Assembly: GCF_023823685.1 (NCBI RefSeq)
Contig: NZ_JAMXBF010000003.1
Span: forward strand, 639,280 to 703,279
Length of the DNA: 64,000 nt
Source of the DNA: Pseudomonas subflava
Lineage (GTDB): Bacteria > Pseudomonadota > Gammaproteobacteria > Pseudomonadales > Pseudomonadaceae
Direction: 5' to 3'
The notes beneath the pieces were generated by a model that saw only the letters and a list, made by a program, of their open reading frames with translations, made no database searches and was not told the DNA's origin. A program made the position numbers and the translations under genes. Positions 11,216-18,508 of this stretch are shown here, in pieces; position 1 is the stretch's first letter, and each line of letters begins with the position of its first letter.

Positions 11216-12969
11216 TGGTACACCTCTCCCTGTGTGCTCTGTACGCGCAGCTCGTGGTAGCTGTTGAGGCTGGCGTAGAGGGCGAAAAATTCGTTGAGCA
11301 CCGAGGCGAACAGGAACAGGTCCCCTTCGCCCAGGTAGCCGTCCGGGTCCATGGTCAGTTCGGTGCGCACGCCGCGAATCGGCAGCCCGCGGTGCAGGCG
11401 GTCGACGTGCTGGTGGGCGATCTTCTTCAGGCCGCCGAGCATGCGCTGGCTGACCTTGAGCGCATGCTGGTCGTAGTGGCGCGGCAGGTCGTAGGTCTCG
11501 AGGATGACCTTGAGCGCCTCGACGTCGGCCAGCGACAGGTAGTTCAGCGACATGTTGGAGATCAGCTTCCACAGGTAGTCGCGGTGCAGCGGCGGCGCGT
11601 AGCTCGGCGTCACCGCGCCGATGTTGCGGAAGGTGAGGAACTCCGGCGTGTCTTCGCTGGGCAGGCAGATGTCGCCCGGCTTGAGCTGGCGCGCCAGGCT
11701 CTGGTTGGTGCAGGTCAGCTCGATCGACAGGGTCTCCTGGGCATCGCCGCCGCGCTGGGCGAAGCTCAGCCAGGTCTCCAGACCATCGCCGAGCAGCGAC
11801 GACTGCTGGCGCACGCTGTAGTGCGGGCGGGCGCGCGGCTGGTCGAAGCTGGTGTCGTGCTCGAACGACTCGAACGGTACGTATTCCTCGTAGCCCATGC
11901 CGCCCGGCTTCCAGCCGGTCACCCGGTCCACCGAGAACACGCCGCAGTGCTGCGGTTCGAACTCGGCCGGCAGCAGCAGGTACTGGTCCTGCTTGCCGTC
12001 CAGGCGGATCGGGATGGCGTCGTGGGCGAACAGGTTGACCACCGGCGTGCAGTACAGGCGCACGTTGTCCAGGGTTGGGCGAATGCGCTGCAGGCCGGTC
12101 TTGCGGATGTCGAAGCGCAGCTCCAGGCCGCGGGCACGCTCCAGCACCTCGGCCGGCTGGCGAGCGATGGCGTCGAGGCCCTTGAGGTCGACGAACAAGA
12201 ACTTGTCCTGGAAGGCGAAGTATTCCTGTAGGTGGCGATAGCCGCGGAAGGTGTTGTGCGGGTAGGGGATCAGCGCCTGCTCTTCGCTGAAGCCGACTGC
12301 CTCGACCTGGTTGGCCGGCAGAGCGATGGCCGGCAGCGGCAGGCCATGCTCGCCGGTCAGCGGCTGACCGTCGTCGTCCAGCAGTACCAGCTGGATGCCG
12401 CCCAGGTGGCGCATCAGGCCGAGGTAGAGCAACTGGGCGATGTAGCGCTCGCCGGCCAAATGCAGGCGCAGGGCGCTCAGGCCGATCTCGCCGAGGTGGC
12501 CGTCGGCGCTCATCGCCAGGCGCAGGCTGAGCAGCGCGCCGTCGCCCTTCACCGAATAGTCCAGCCCGCTCAGTGCCAGCGGCAGCACTTCTGTGGCGTA
12601 GGCGGTGCGGAAACGGCAGGTGACGCCGGCCACGGCCTTGGCTTCCACCGGCGTATGACGCGGCACCGGCAGTGCCGGACCGGGACGCTTGAGCGGATCG
12701 AACTGCAGCATGCTGAAGGCCGGCAGCGGACGCATGTAGTTCGGCCACAGCAGGTGCATCAGCGAATGGGTCAGCTCCGGCAGCTCGTCGTCGAGCTTCT
12801 GCCGCAGGCGCCCGGTGAGAAAGGCGAAGCCTTCCAGCAGACGCTCCACATCCGGATCACGGCCAGCCTGGCCAAGAAACGGCGCCAGCGCCGGGCTGCG
12901 CTCGGAGAAGCGCTTGCCGAGCTGGCGCAGCGCGGAGAGTTCGCTCTGGTAGTGGTGGTTGAAGGACAT
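11179..12969 (-). CDS. tssF: TssF, T6SS baseplate component
   Basis: A 596-residue TssF (VasA/ImpG) protein of the baseplate wedge. The start is set at the ATG at 12969 (MSFNHHYQSEL); the 12 extra in-frame codons upstream overlap the end of the preceding gene and have no ribosome site. The conserved N-terminal features are the RQLGKRFSERSPALAPFLG segment and the Leu-Trp-Pro motif in MHLLWPNYMRPLP. The start shares one base with the preceding small gene's stop (TGATG). The first residues recur at the starts of the next two upstream genes. Confidence 0.96.
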   Translation of the reverse strand: MSFNHHYQSELSALRQLGKRFSERSPALAPFLGQAGRDPDVERLLEGFAFLTGRLRQKLDDELPELTHSLMHLLWPNYMRPLPAFSMLQFDPLKRPGPALPVPRHTPVEAKAVAGVTCRFRTAYATEVLPLALSGLDYSVKGDGALLSLRLAMSADGHLGEIGLSALRLHLAGERYIAQLLYLGLMRHLGGIQLVLLDDDGQPLTGEHGLPLPAIALPANQVEAVGFSEEQALIPYPHNTFRGYRHLQEYFAFQDKFLFVDLKGLDAIARQPAEVLERARGLELRFDIRKTGLQRIRPTLDNVRLYCTPVVNLFAHDAIPIRLDGKQDQYLLLPAEFEPQHCGVFSVDRVTGWKPGGMGYEEYVPFESFEHDTSFDQPRARPHYSVRQQSSLLGDGLETWLSFAQRGGDAQETLSIELTCTNQSLARQLKPGDICLPSEDTPEFLTFRNIGAVTPSYAPPLHRDYLWKLISNMSLNYLSLADVEALKVILETYDLPRHYDQHALKVSQRMLGGLKKIAHQHVDRLHRGLPIRGVRTELTMDPDGYLGEGDLFLFASVLNEFFALYASLNSYHELRVQSTQGEVYQWTPRMGQQPLL

Positions 12970-13220
12970 CAGATTTTTTCCCCATCGATGCCATTGAACG
13001 CGCACTGAAGGCGAACGTACTCGCGCCAGTCTTCCGGGTGGCGGATGTCAGCAAGCCAGGCGGCGCGCTGTTGCGGGCTTAGGCTGAGCCAGTACGGCCA
13101 CCAGCAATGCTGCCACCAGTGTTCGAGCTTGCCCTGCAGACTGCCGAGCCCTGCGGCGTCCGCTTCGGGGAATATTTCCCAGGGGTTTGGCGGTATTGGA
13201 TCGTGATGATTGAAGGACAT
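12969..13220 (-). CDS. Tryptophan-rich small protein with a tssF-like start
   Basis: An 83-residue predicted cytosolic protein beginning MSFNHHDPIPPNPWEIFPEA. It has eight Trp residues (about 10 per cent), clustered around HWWQHCWWPYW. There is no signal peptide and no family I recognise. The first six residues and 13 of the first 15 bases are the same as the start of tssF. Its TGA shares a base with the tssF ATG, and its own ATG shares a base with the TAA of the preceding gene, so it is translationally chained into the T6SS operon. Immunity or adaptor functions are possible from position only. Confidence 0.7.
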   Translation of the reverse strand: MSFNHHDPIPPNPWEIFPEADAAGLGSLQGKLEHWWQHCWWPYWLSLSPQQRAAWLADIRHPEDWREYVRLQCAFNGIDGEKI

Positions 13221-13729
13221 TAATTGGCCTGCTCCTTGGCCGATTGGATACAGCGCCAGAGATCCTCTGCGGCGTCTTTTTCCGAGATGACAACGTGGTC
13301 CGGCTGCAGTGCCAGATGTGGCAGCCTCATGGGGCTTGACGGACACCAATAGGTGCTCGTCCATATGCAACGGCGGGCGTGATAGCCGGGGGCGCTGATC
13401 GACAACGTGGTCCAGCACTGCGGCCCATCGGCCAGCAGGGCGAACAGGCGATAGTCACGGTGTTCGGCGAAGACGAAACGGCCCTCGGCATCGCTGCGGG
13501 TTTCGTAGCGCCAGGACTCGTCGCTGCCGATATCCAGCTCGATCTTGGCACCCGCCACTGGCTGACCCGTTTCGGCAGACAGCACGCGGCCCTCGATGGC
13601 CGGGTTGCGGGTCACCGAGTGGGGGTAGGGGACGCAGGCGCCGAGGGTCGATAGCGCTACAAGCAAAAGGGGCACGCCTAACTTCTCCTGCCCGGGCAAT
13701 TCGAGCTGACGGCGATGGTTGAAGATCAT
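13220..13729 (-). CDS. Putative lipoprotein with carboxypeptidase-regulatory-like domain
   Basis: A 169-residue protein starting MIFNHRRQLELPG. A hydrophobic segment ending in a lipobox-like LSTLGAC follows (Cys near residue 32), so it is probably an outer-membrane or periplasmic lipoprotein with a long n-region. After the Cys is a beta-sandwich motif (IEGRVLSAETGQPVAGAKIEL) of the carboxypeptidase regulatory-like type. The mature part has four further Cys. It belongs to the PAAR effector module and is a candidate periplasmic immunity or accessory protein, by inference only. The first residues resemble the start of tssF (MSFNHHYQSEL versus MIFNHRRQLEL), so the extended n-region may be a transplanted tssF start. 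Confidence 0.75.
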   Translation of the reverse strand: MIFNHRRQLELPGQEKLGVPLLLVALSTLGACVPYPHSVTRNPAIEGRVLSAETGQPVAGAKIELDIGSDESWRYETRSDAEGRFVFAEHRDYRLFALLADGPQCWTTLSISAPGYHARRCIWTSTYWCPSSPMRLPHLALQPDHVVISEKDAAEDLWRCIQSAKEQAN

Positions 13730-13733
13730 GGCG

Positions 13734-14177
13734 TCAGTTCTCGGTGACCCGGTAAGGGGTATTGCTGATGAACAGATTCATCCAGCTGTCTTGCCATTCC
13801 GGCACGCCGATCTCGAAGGACTGCTGCTCCTTGTCGAAGTCGAACCAAACGATGCCCACGGTTCTGTCATCTTCGTGCGAGCGCATGTCTGTGTAGCGCT
13901 TGTCGTAAAGCGGCGTGCGGAAGGTGGAGTCCGGTGCCTGGGTGTCGATGACGCGGATGTAGGCGAGGTCGCTCCAAGGGGCGAGCGAGACGTTTTGCAC
14001 AATGAATCTGCCGCTAGGGCTGTACACCGAGAATTGCGATTCGCGATGGAGAGCGGCTTGAGCCGCGCTGGCACAGGCGATTAGTACAGCAACCAGCAGC
14101 AGCGCTGAAGCGATCCGTTCGGGAGTCTGCACTTGGGAGCGGGTGCTCATTGGACTAGATGAAACTTCCATGTTCAT
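13734..14177 (-). CDS. Exported protein of the PAAR module, function unknown
   Basis: A protein of 147 residues from the ATG at 14177, which overlaps the preceding stop as ATGA. A later ATG at 14150 (MSTRSQVQ) would give a more ordinary signal peptide. A hydrophobic segment (IASALLLVAVLIACASAAQA) follows; it could be cut after AQA by signal peptidase I, or at the LIAC Cys as a lipoprotein. The mature part is about 110 residues, rich in aromatic and acidic residues, and not recognised. It lies two genes downstream of the zincin effector and may be an immunity or accessory protein acting in the periplasm. Confidence 0.7.
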   Translation of the reverse strand: MNMEVSSSPMSTRSQVQTPERIASALLLVAVLIACASAAQAALHRESQFSVYSPSGRFIVQNVSLAPWSDLAYIRVIDTQAPDSTFRTPLYDKRYTDMRSHEDDRTVGIVWFDFDKEQQSFEIGVPEWQDSWMNLFISNTPYRVTEN

Positions 14178-14560
14178 GGGCATAATTGAATTGAAGATAT
14201 TTTCCAGATATCGACAGTATTTCCTGGGTCGCCAATCGTTGTTTCCTCAAGAGCGGCGATAAATTCAGATTTATTTAGCGTTATCTTTTTTCGATTTGCG
14301 GATATTTCCAGCTTGTAAGTATCAGGAAAGCCACTTATCAAGTCGTCGCTAAAAGAGATATAAGAAAGCACCTCTGTGGATTCGCCTGGCTGCAGTGTTT
14401 TGACAAGATGTAAGGGTGTCTTGGCATTCGAATATTCGTTAACGTCAACATCAACCGAGTATGCGCATTCATTATAAAAATCTACGATATAGACATATTT
14501 TTTCTGAGCTGTGCAGCCAGCCATCAGCATGATCGTGAATATGGCTAGTATTCTAATCAT
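14174..14560 (-). CDS. AT-rich lipoprotein, candidate immunity protein of the PAAR effector
   Basis: A 128-residue lipoprotein: MIRILAIFTIMLMAGC with lipobox LMAGC (Cys16). The mature part is a predicted beta-rich domain with no family I know. The ATG lies inside the end of the effector gene (8-base overlap), the arrangement usual for effector-immunity pairs. The DNA is visibly AT-richer than the flanking T6SS genes (many AAA, ATA and TTA codons), which is typical of recently acquired immunity genes. An outer-membrane or periplasmic location would fit protection against an effector acting in the periplasm. The function is inferred from position. Confidence 0.78.
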   Translation of the reverse strand: MIRILAIFTIMLMAGCTAQKKYVYIVDFYNECAYSVDVDVNEYSNAKTPLHLVKTLQPGESTEVLSYISFSDDLISGFPDTYKLEISANRKKITLNKSEFIAALEETTIGDPGNTVDIWKISSIQLCP

Positions 14561-16016
14561 TGAATTCTACTCGGGTTAGCCAAAGCAGGCCTTTGACATC
14601 CTGCTCGGAGATGGTTGACCTATTCCAGAAGTCACGATGCGCAGCTTCTCCGACCGGATAGTCGGTGAAATAGTGCATCACATCCAACTCTCCGGTGGCT
14701 GGAATGTAGTGGTTGTCTTTTCTGTTTTGAGTCAGGACTGTGGAAGTGTCTTTATGACTCCATGAGTAATGAGGGATAAGGCCGCCGTCACCATATTCGT
14801 TAAGAATCAAGTGGCCGAACTCATGAGCCGCGGTATGCATGAATTCTTCATCAGGAAAAAATGCTGGATATCTGCGTAATGACCAGTATCCAGAGTTGTG
14901 GTGAATAACTCTGAACCCCCCCAGGCTGGTTGACCGACCGCCATCTACGGTTAAATTCTCGGTAAGCGGAAAGTCCTTGGCGGAAGGCTTTGCATTGATG
15001 TCCGCCTGTACCGTGCAGCGATAAATTCCACTACTGGTATTAATACCGCTGGCGATGCCTTGGGCACGCGTACCATTGCGCGACCAGTAATGCTCAATCC
15101 CTTTCTTGGCCTGAGCTTCCAACGCTGGATATGCCAGCGGTGTGAGACTGTTGTTCTGGCCTTTGATGCCGCCATCGGAAAAGCTCGGCCGTACAGTGAC
15201 TTGGACCGTCTTGGCATTACGGTCTATTTGCGCATCGACCCAGTCCACCTCTTCGCTTTCATTGGCCAGCGGCAGCTCCACGATCTGCTGCAGGCCGCCC
15301 TTGACAGCAGTCAGGCGCACCTTGAGCGCGGCGCTCTTCAGCACCTTGGTATCGAGGACGCCGGCTAGGCTGTAGCCGTCCCACTGCCATGGGTGTTCCC
15401 CGGTGGGCAGCAGCTTGGTGGTATCGGCTTCGGCGTAGATCAGCGTGCTGCCGTCCAGCACTTCCAGGGTCATGCTGTCGGCGGGCTGTTCGCGGTTGAT
15501 GACTAGGAAGTCGATGGCTTCTCGATTCTTCGTGGTGCCGCTGGCCAGCTCGGCGTAGTCGGGGATTTCCAGCGGGGTCAGGATGCGATTGCCACCGGGT
15601 TTCAACTCCAGTCGGTAATCCAGTGTCTCGCTCTCTTGCTCCGCGGCTTCGGCGCTTGGGATCAGTGCGTCGACAATTGCAGCCACGGCACTGGCGACAA
15701 AGGACACGGGTGCGACCGGGCCTATCGTTGCCCCGCCACCACTGGTCCCGATCAACACCGTCCCCGAGCCCGCCACCACCACATTGCCGTGGTTGCCCAC
15801 GGTGCCGATGGTGGTCGCCGGCTTGCCGTTGATCAGCACGGTCGGGATCACGTTGCCGGACAGTGCGCCGCCGCAGGCCGAGGCATCGCCCTGGCGGGCC
15901 GCCGGCAGGCCGTCGAGCAGCACGTTGGGCGAGCCGGCGGCGATGGGGTTGGTGCCGTGGCCGGGAATCGGGCAGGCGGTGGGGTCGCCCAGGCGGGCGG
16001 CGGGTTTACCGGACAT
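14553..16016 (-). CDS. PAAR-domain T6SS effector with C-terminal HExxH (zincin) domain
   Basis: A 487-residue protein. Residues 1-95 form a PAAR domain (MSGKPAARLGDPTACPIPGH, then AGSPNVLLDGLPAARQGD and INGKPATTIGTVGNHG), which caps the VgrG spike tip. A short hydrophobic segment near 105-125 and a beta-rich middle region follow. The C-terminal domain contains HEFGH at 398-402, the zinc-binding and catalytic signature of zincin metalloproteases, with LDVMHY about 45 residues later. It is not a metzincin, because HExxHxxGxxH is absent. The arrangement is that of a specialised T6SS effector; the target is unknown. It begins 25 bases after tssE and is followed by overlapping small exported-protein genes. 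Confidence 0.88.
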   Translation of the reverse strand: MSGKPAARLGDPTACPIPGHGTNPIAAGSPNVLLDGLPAARQGDASACGGALSGNVIPTVLINGKPATTIGTVGNHGNVVVAGSGTVLIGTSGGGATIGPVAPVSFVASAVAAIVDALIPSAEAAEQESETLDYRLELKPGGNRILTPLEIPDYAELASGTTKNREAIDFLVINREQPADSMTLEVLDGSTLIYAEADTTKLLPTGEHPWQWDGYSLAGVLDTKVLKSAALKVRLTAVKGGLQQIVELPLANESEEVDWVDAQIDRNAKTVQVTVRPSFSDGGIKGQNNSLTPLAYPALEAQAKKGIEHYWSRNGTRAQGIASGINTSSGIYRCTVQADINAKPSAKDFPLTENLTVDGGRSTSLGGFRVIHHNSGYWSLRRYPAFFPDEEFMHTAAHEFGHLILNEYGDGGLIPHYSWSHKDTSTVLTQNRKDNHYIPATGELDVMHYFTDYPVGEAAHRDFWNRSTISEQDVKGLLWLTRVEFND

Positions 16017-16041
16017 CCATGCTCTCCTTTGAACCAGGCCC

Positions 16042-16449
16042 TTACCTGACCTTCACTTGCCCGCTGCCATCCAGCTGCGCGGCAAAACTGACCTGGCGCT
16101 TGATGCCGTCGACCTGCAGCAGCCCTTCGATGGCGAAGTTGAGGCTGAGGGGGTCGTGCTCGCGTGGCAGGGAAATGACCCGCACCTGTTTCAGGCGCGG
16201 CTCGTATTGTTCGATGAAGCGTTCGATCGCCATGCGCGCCTGCTGCAACGCGTCGTGCAGCGACAGGCGCATGTCGTTGAGATCGGGCAACCCGTAGTCG
16301 GGCAGCGTCTGCACGCTGCCCGCCCGGGTGCTGAGCATCTTGGCCAGATGGGCAGCCACCGACGCCATCACGCTCACCTCGTGGTCGAGGCGGGCGCGGC
16401 CGACGGTGTCACCGCCGAGGCGCTCGAACAGGCTGCCGTATCCAGTCAT
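16042..16449 (-). CDS. tssE: TssE, gp25-like T6SS baseplate protein
   Basis: A 135-residue gp25-like protein that starts sheath polymerisation on the baseplate. I place the start at the ATG at 16449 (MTGYGSLFERLGGD), 7 bases after tssC; the open frame extends further upstream but only inside tssC in another frame. Family features are the N-terminal SLFERL segment and the PDYGLPDLN motif in the middle. The gene is followed not by tssF, as in the standard H2 order, but by the inserted PAAR module. Confidence 0.94.
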   Translation of the reverse strand: MTGYGSLFERLGGDTVGRARLDHEVSVMASVAAHLAKMLSTRAGSVQTLPDYGLPDLNDMRLSLHDALQQARMAIERFIEQYEPRLKQVRVISLPREHDPLSLNFAIEGLLQVDGIKRQVSFAAQLDGSGQVKVR

Positions 16450-16456
16450 TTGGCTC

Positions 16457-17932
16457 TTACTCCTTATCCAGCTTGCCGACCAGGGACAGGGTGAAATCGG
16501 CACCCATGTACTTGAAGTGCGGGCGCACGTTGAGGCTGACGCGGTACCAGCCCGGCTCACCTTCCACGTCGCTGACGATCACCTGCGCGGCGCGCAGCGG
16601 ACGGCGGCTGCGGACTTCCGAGCTGGGGTTCTCCTGGTCGGCGACGAACTGGCGAATCCACTTGTTCAGCTCCAGCTCCAGGTCGGTGCGCTCTTTCCAG
16701 GCGCCGATCTGCTCGCGCTGCAGCACCTTCAGGTAGTGCGCCAGGCGGTTGACGATGAACAGGTAGGGCAGCTGGGTGCCGAGCTTGTAGTTCAGCTCGG
16801 CGGTCTTGCCTTCCTCGCTGATGCCGAAGAACTTCGGCTTCTGCGTGGAGTTGGCGGAGAAGAACGCGGCGTTGTCGCTGCCCTTGCGCATGGTCAGGGC
16901 GATGAAGCCTTCCTCGGCCAGCTCGTACTCGCGACGGTCGGAGACCAGTACCTCGGTGGGGATCTTGGTCTCGATCTCGCCCATGCTCTCGAAGTGGTGC
17001 AGCGGCAGGTCTTCCACCGCGCCACCGCTCTGCGGGCCGATGATGTTCGGGCACCAGCGGAACTTGGCGAAGCTGTCGGTCAGCTTGGAGGCGAAGGTGT
17101 AGGCGGTGTTGCCCCACAGGTAGTGCTCGTGGTCGCCGGCGACGTTCTCCTTGTAGACGAAGGTCTTCACCGGGTTCTCTTCCGGGTCGTAAGGGTTGCG
17201 CAGCAGGAAGCGCGGCAGGGTCAGGCCGACGTAGCGCGCGTCTTCGCGCTCGCGGAAGCTCTGCCATTTGGCAAACTGCGGGCCCTCGAAGTGGTCCTTG
17301 AGATCCTTCAGGTTGGGCAGGCCGGTGAAGCTCTCCAGGCCGAAGAATTTCGGGCCGGCGGCGGCGATGAAGGGTGCGTGCGACATGCAGGCGACCGAGG
17401 CCACGTGCTGCAGGCACTTCATGTCCGGCGAGCTCGGGTCGAAGAAGTAGTTGGCGACCAGTGCGCCGACCGGCTGGCCACCGAACTGGCCGTACTCGGC
17501 GGTGTAGATGTGCTTGTACAGGCCGGACTGAACGATTTCCGGGCTGTCCTCGAAGTCGTCCAGCAGGTCCTGCTTGGAGGCGTTGAGGACCTCGATCTTG
17601 GTGTTCTCGCGGAAATCGGTGCGATCGACCAGCAGCTTGAGGCCGCGCCAGGAGGACTCGAGGCCCTGGAAGTCGGCGTGGTGGAGGATCTCGTCCATCT
17701 GCCGGCTGAGCTTGGCGTCGATCTCCGCGATCATGCGGTCGACCATGGCCTTCTTCACCGGCTCGTTCTGGTTGTGCGGCTTCAGCAGCTCCTCGATGAA
17801 GGCGGACACGCCACGCTTGGCGATGTCGTAGGCCTCGTCGTCCGGAGTCAGGCGGGTTTCCGCGATGATGCGATCGAGAATGCCGGCGTCGGCGACATTC
17901 CGGGTGTTTTCCACTACTGCACTGGTGCTCAT
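16457..17932 (-). CDS. tssC: TssC, large sheath subunit
   Basis: A 491-residue TssC/VipB/ImpD protein. With TssB it forms the contractile sheath around the Hcp tube. Conserved features include the W-R-G-L-K segment (LESSWRGLKLLVDRTDF) and the C-terminal RSRRPLRAAQVIVSDVEGEP followed by GWYRVSLNVRPHFKYMGADF. The length and start (MSTSAVVENTRNVADAG) are standard. It lies 23 bases after tssB. Confidence 0.97.
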   Translation of the reverse strand: MSTSAVVENTRNVADAGILDRIIAETRLTPDDEAYDIAKRGVSAFIEELLKPHNQNEPVKKAMVDRMIAEIDAKLSRQMDEILHHADFQGLESSWRGLKLLVDRTDFRENTKIEVLNASKQDLLDDFEDSPEIVQSGLYKHIYTAEYGQFGGQPVGALVANYFFDPSSPDMKCLQHVASVACMSHAPFIAAAGPKFFGLESFTGLPNLKDLKDHFEGPQFAKWQSFREREDARYVGLTLPRFLLRNPYDPEENPVKTFVYKENVAGDHEHYLWGNTAYTFASKLTDSFAKFRWCPNIIGPQSGGAVEDLPLHHFESMGEIETKIPTEVLVSDRREYELAEEGFIALTMRKGSDNAAFFSANSTQKPKFFGISEEGKTAELNYKLGTQLPYLFIVNRLAHYLKVLQREQIGAWKERTDLELELNKWIRQFVADQENPSSEVRSRRPLRAAQVIVSDVEGEPGWYRVSLNVRPHFKYMGADFTLSLVGKLDKE

Positions 17933-17955
17933 GCTCGGGCTTCCTTGTCGAGAAT

Positions 17956-18462
17956 TCAGGCGTCTTGCGGGGCCTGGGCGGCGAGGCCCAGTTCACCCAG
18001 TACGCGGTCGCGGGAGTCGTCGTCGGAGAGGACGCTTTCGATGGCCTTGCGGAAGGCCGGGGCGTTGCCCAGCGGGCCTTTCAGGGCGACCAGAGCGTCG
18101 CGCAGTTCCATCAGCTTCTTCATCTCCGGCACCTGCTCGACCACGGCGGCGGGGTTGAAGTCCTTCATCGAGTTGATGCGCAGCTGCACCGGCAGCTCGT
18201 CATCTGTTTCTTCGTCCTGCAGACGGTTGGGCACGGCGAAGGTCAGGCTCAGCTCCTGCTTGGCCAGCACTTCGTCGAAGTTGTTCTTGTCGATGCTGAT
18301 CGGCTTGCGGTCCTCGATCTTGCGATCGTCGGCGCGCTGGGTGAAATCGCCCAGCACCATCAGTTTCAGCGGCAGTTCGATCTCTTCCTGAGCGTTGCCA
18401 GTTGCCGGTTTGAAGGTGACGTTGATGCGTTCCTTGGGGGCTACCGAGCCTTCTTTGGCCAT
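17956..18462 (-). CDS. tssB: TssB, small sheath subunit
   Basis: A 168-residue TssB/VipA/ImpB protein, the partner of TssC in the T6SS sheath. The start MAKEGSVAPKERINVTFKPA and the following core (LPLKLMVLGDFTQR and SIDKNNFDEVLA) are typical. An AAGGAG ribosome site precedes the ATG at 18462. It is separated from tssA by 46 bases. Confidence 0.97.
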   Translation of the reverse strand: MAKEGSVAPKERINVTFKPATGNAQEEIELPLKLMVLGDFTQRADDRKIEDRKPISIDKNNFDEVLAKQELSLTFAVPNRLQDEETDDELPVQLRINSMKDFNPAAVVEQVPEMKKLMELRDALVALKGPLGNAPAFRKAIESVLSDDDSRDRVLGELGLAAQAPQDA

Positions 18463-18508
18463 TGGGTGTATCTCCTTTACGGTCGGGTTCGTTGCGGGCC
18501 TTGCGGCC

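Noticed and set aside
10208..12748. An 846-codon minus-strand frame covering tssG and part of tssF
   Set aside because: Only the last 335 codons (tssG) are coding. The upstream part is an out-of-frame reading of tssF, rich in Arg, Ala and Pro.
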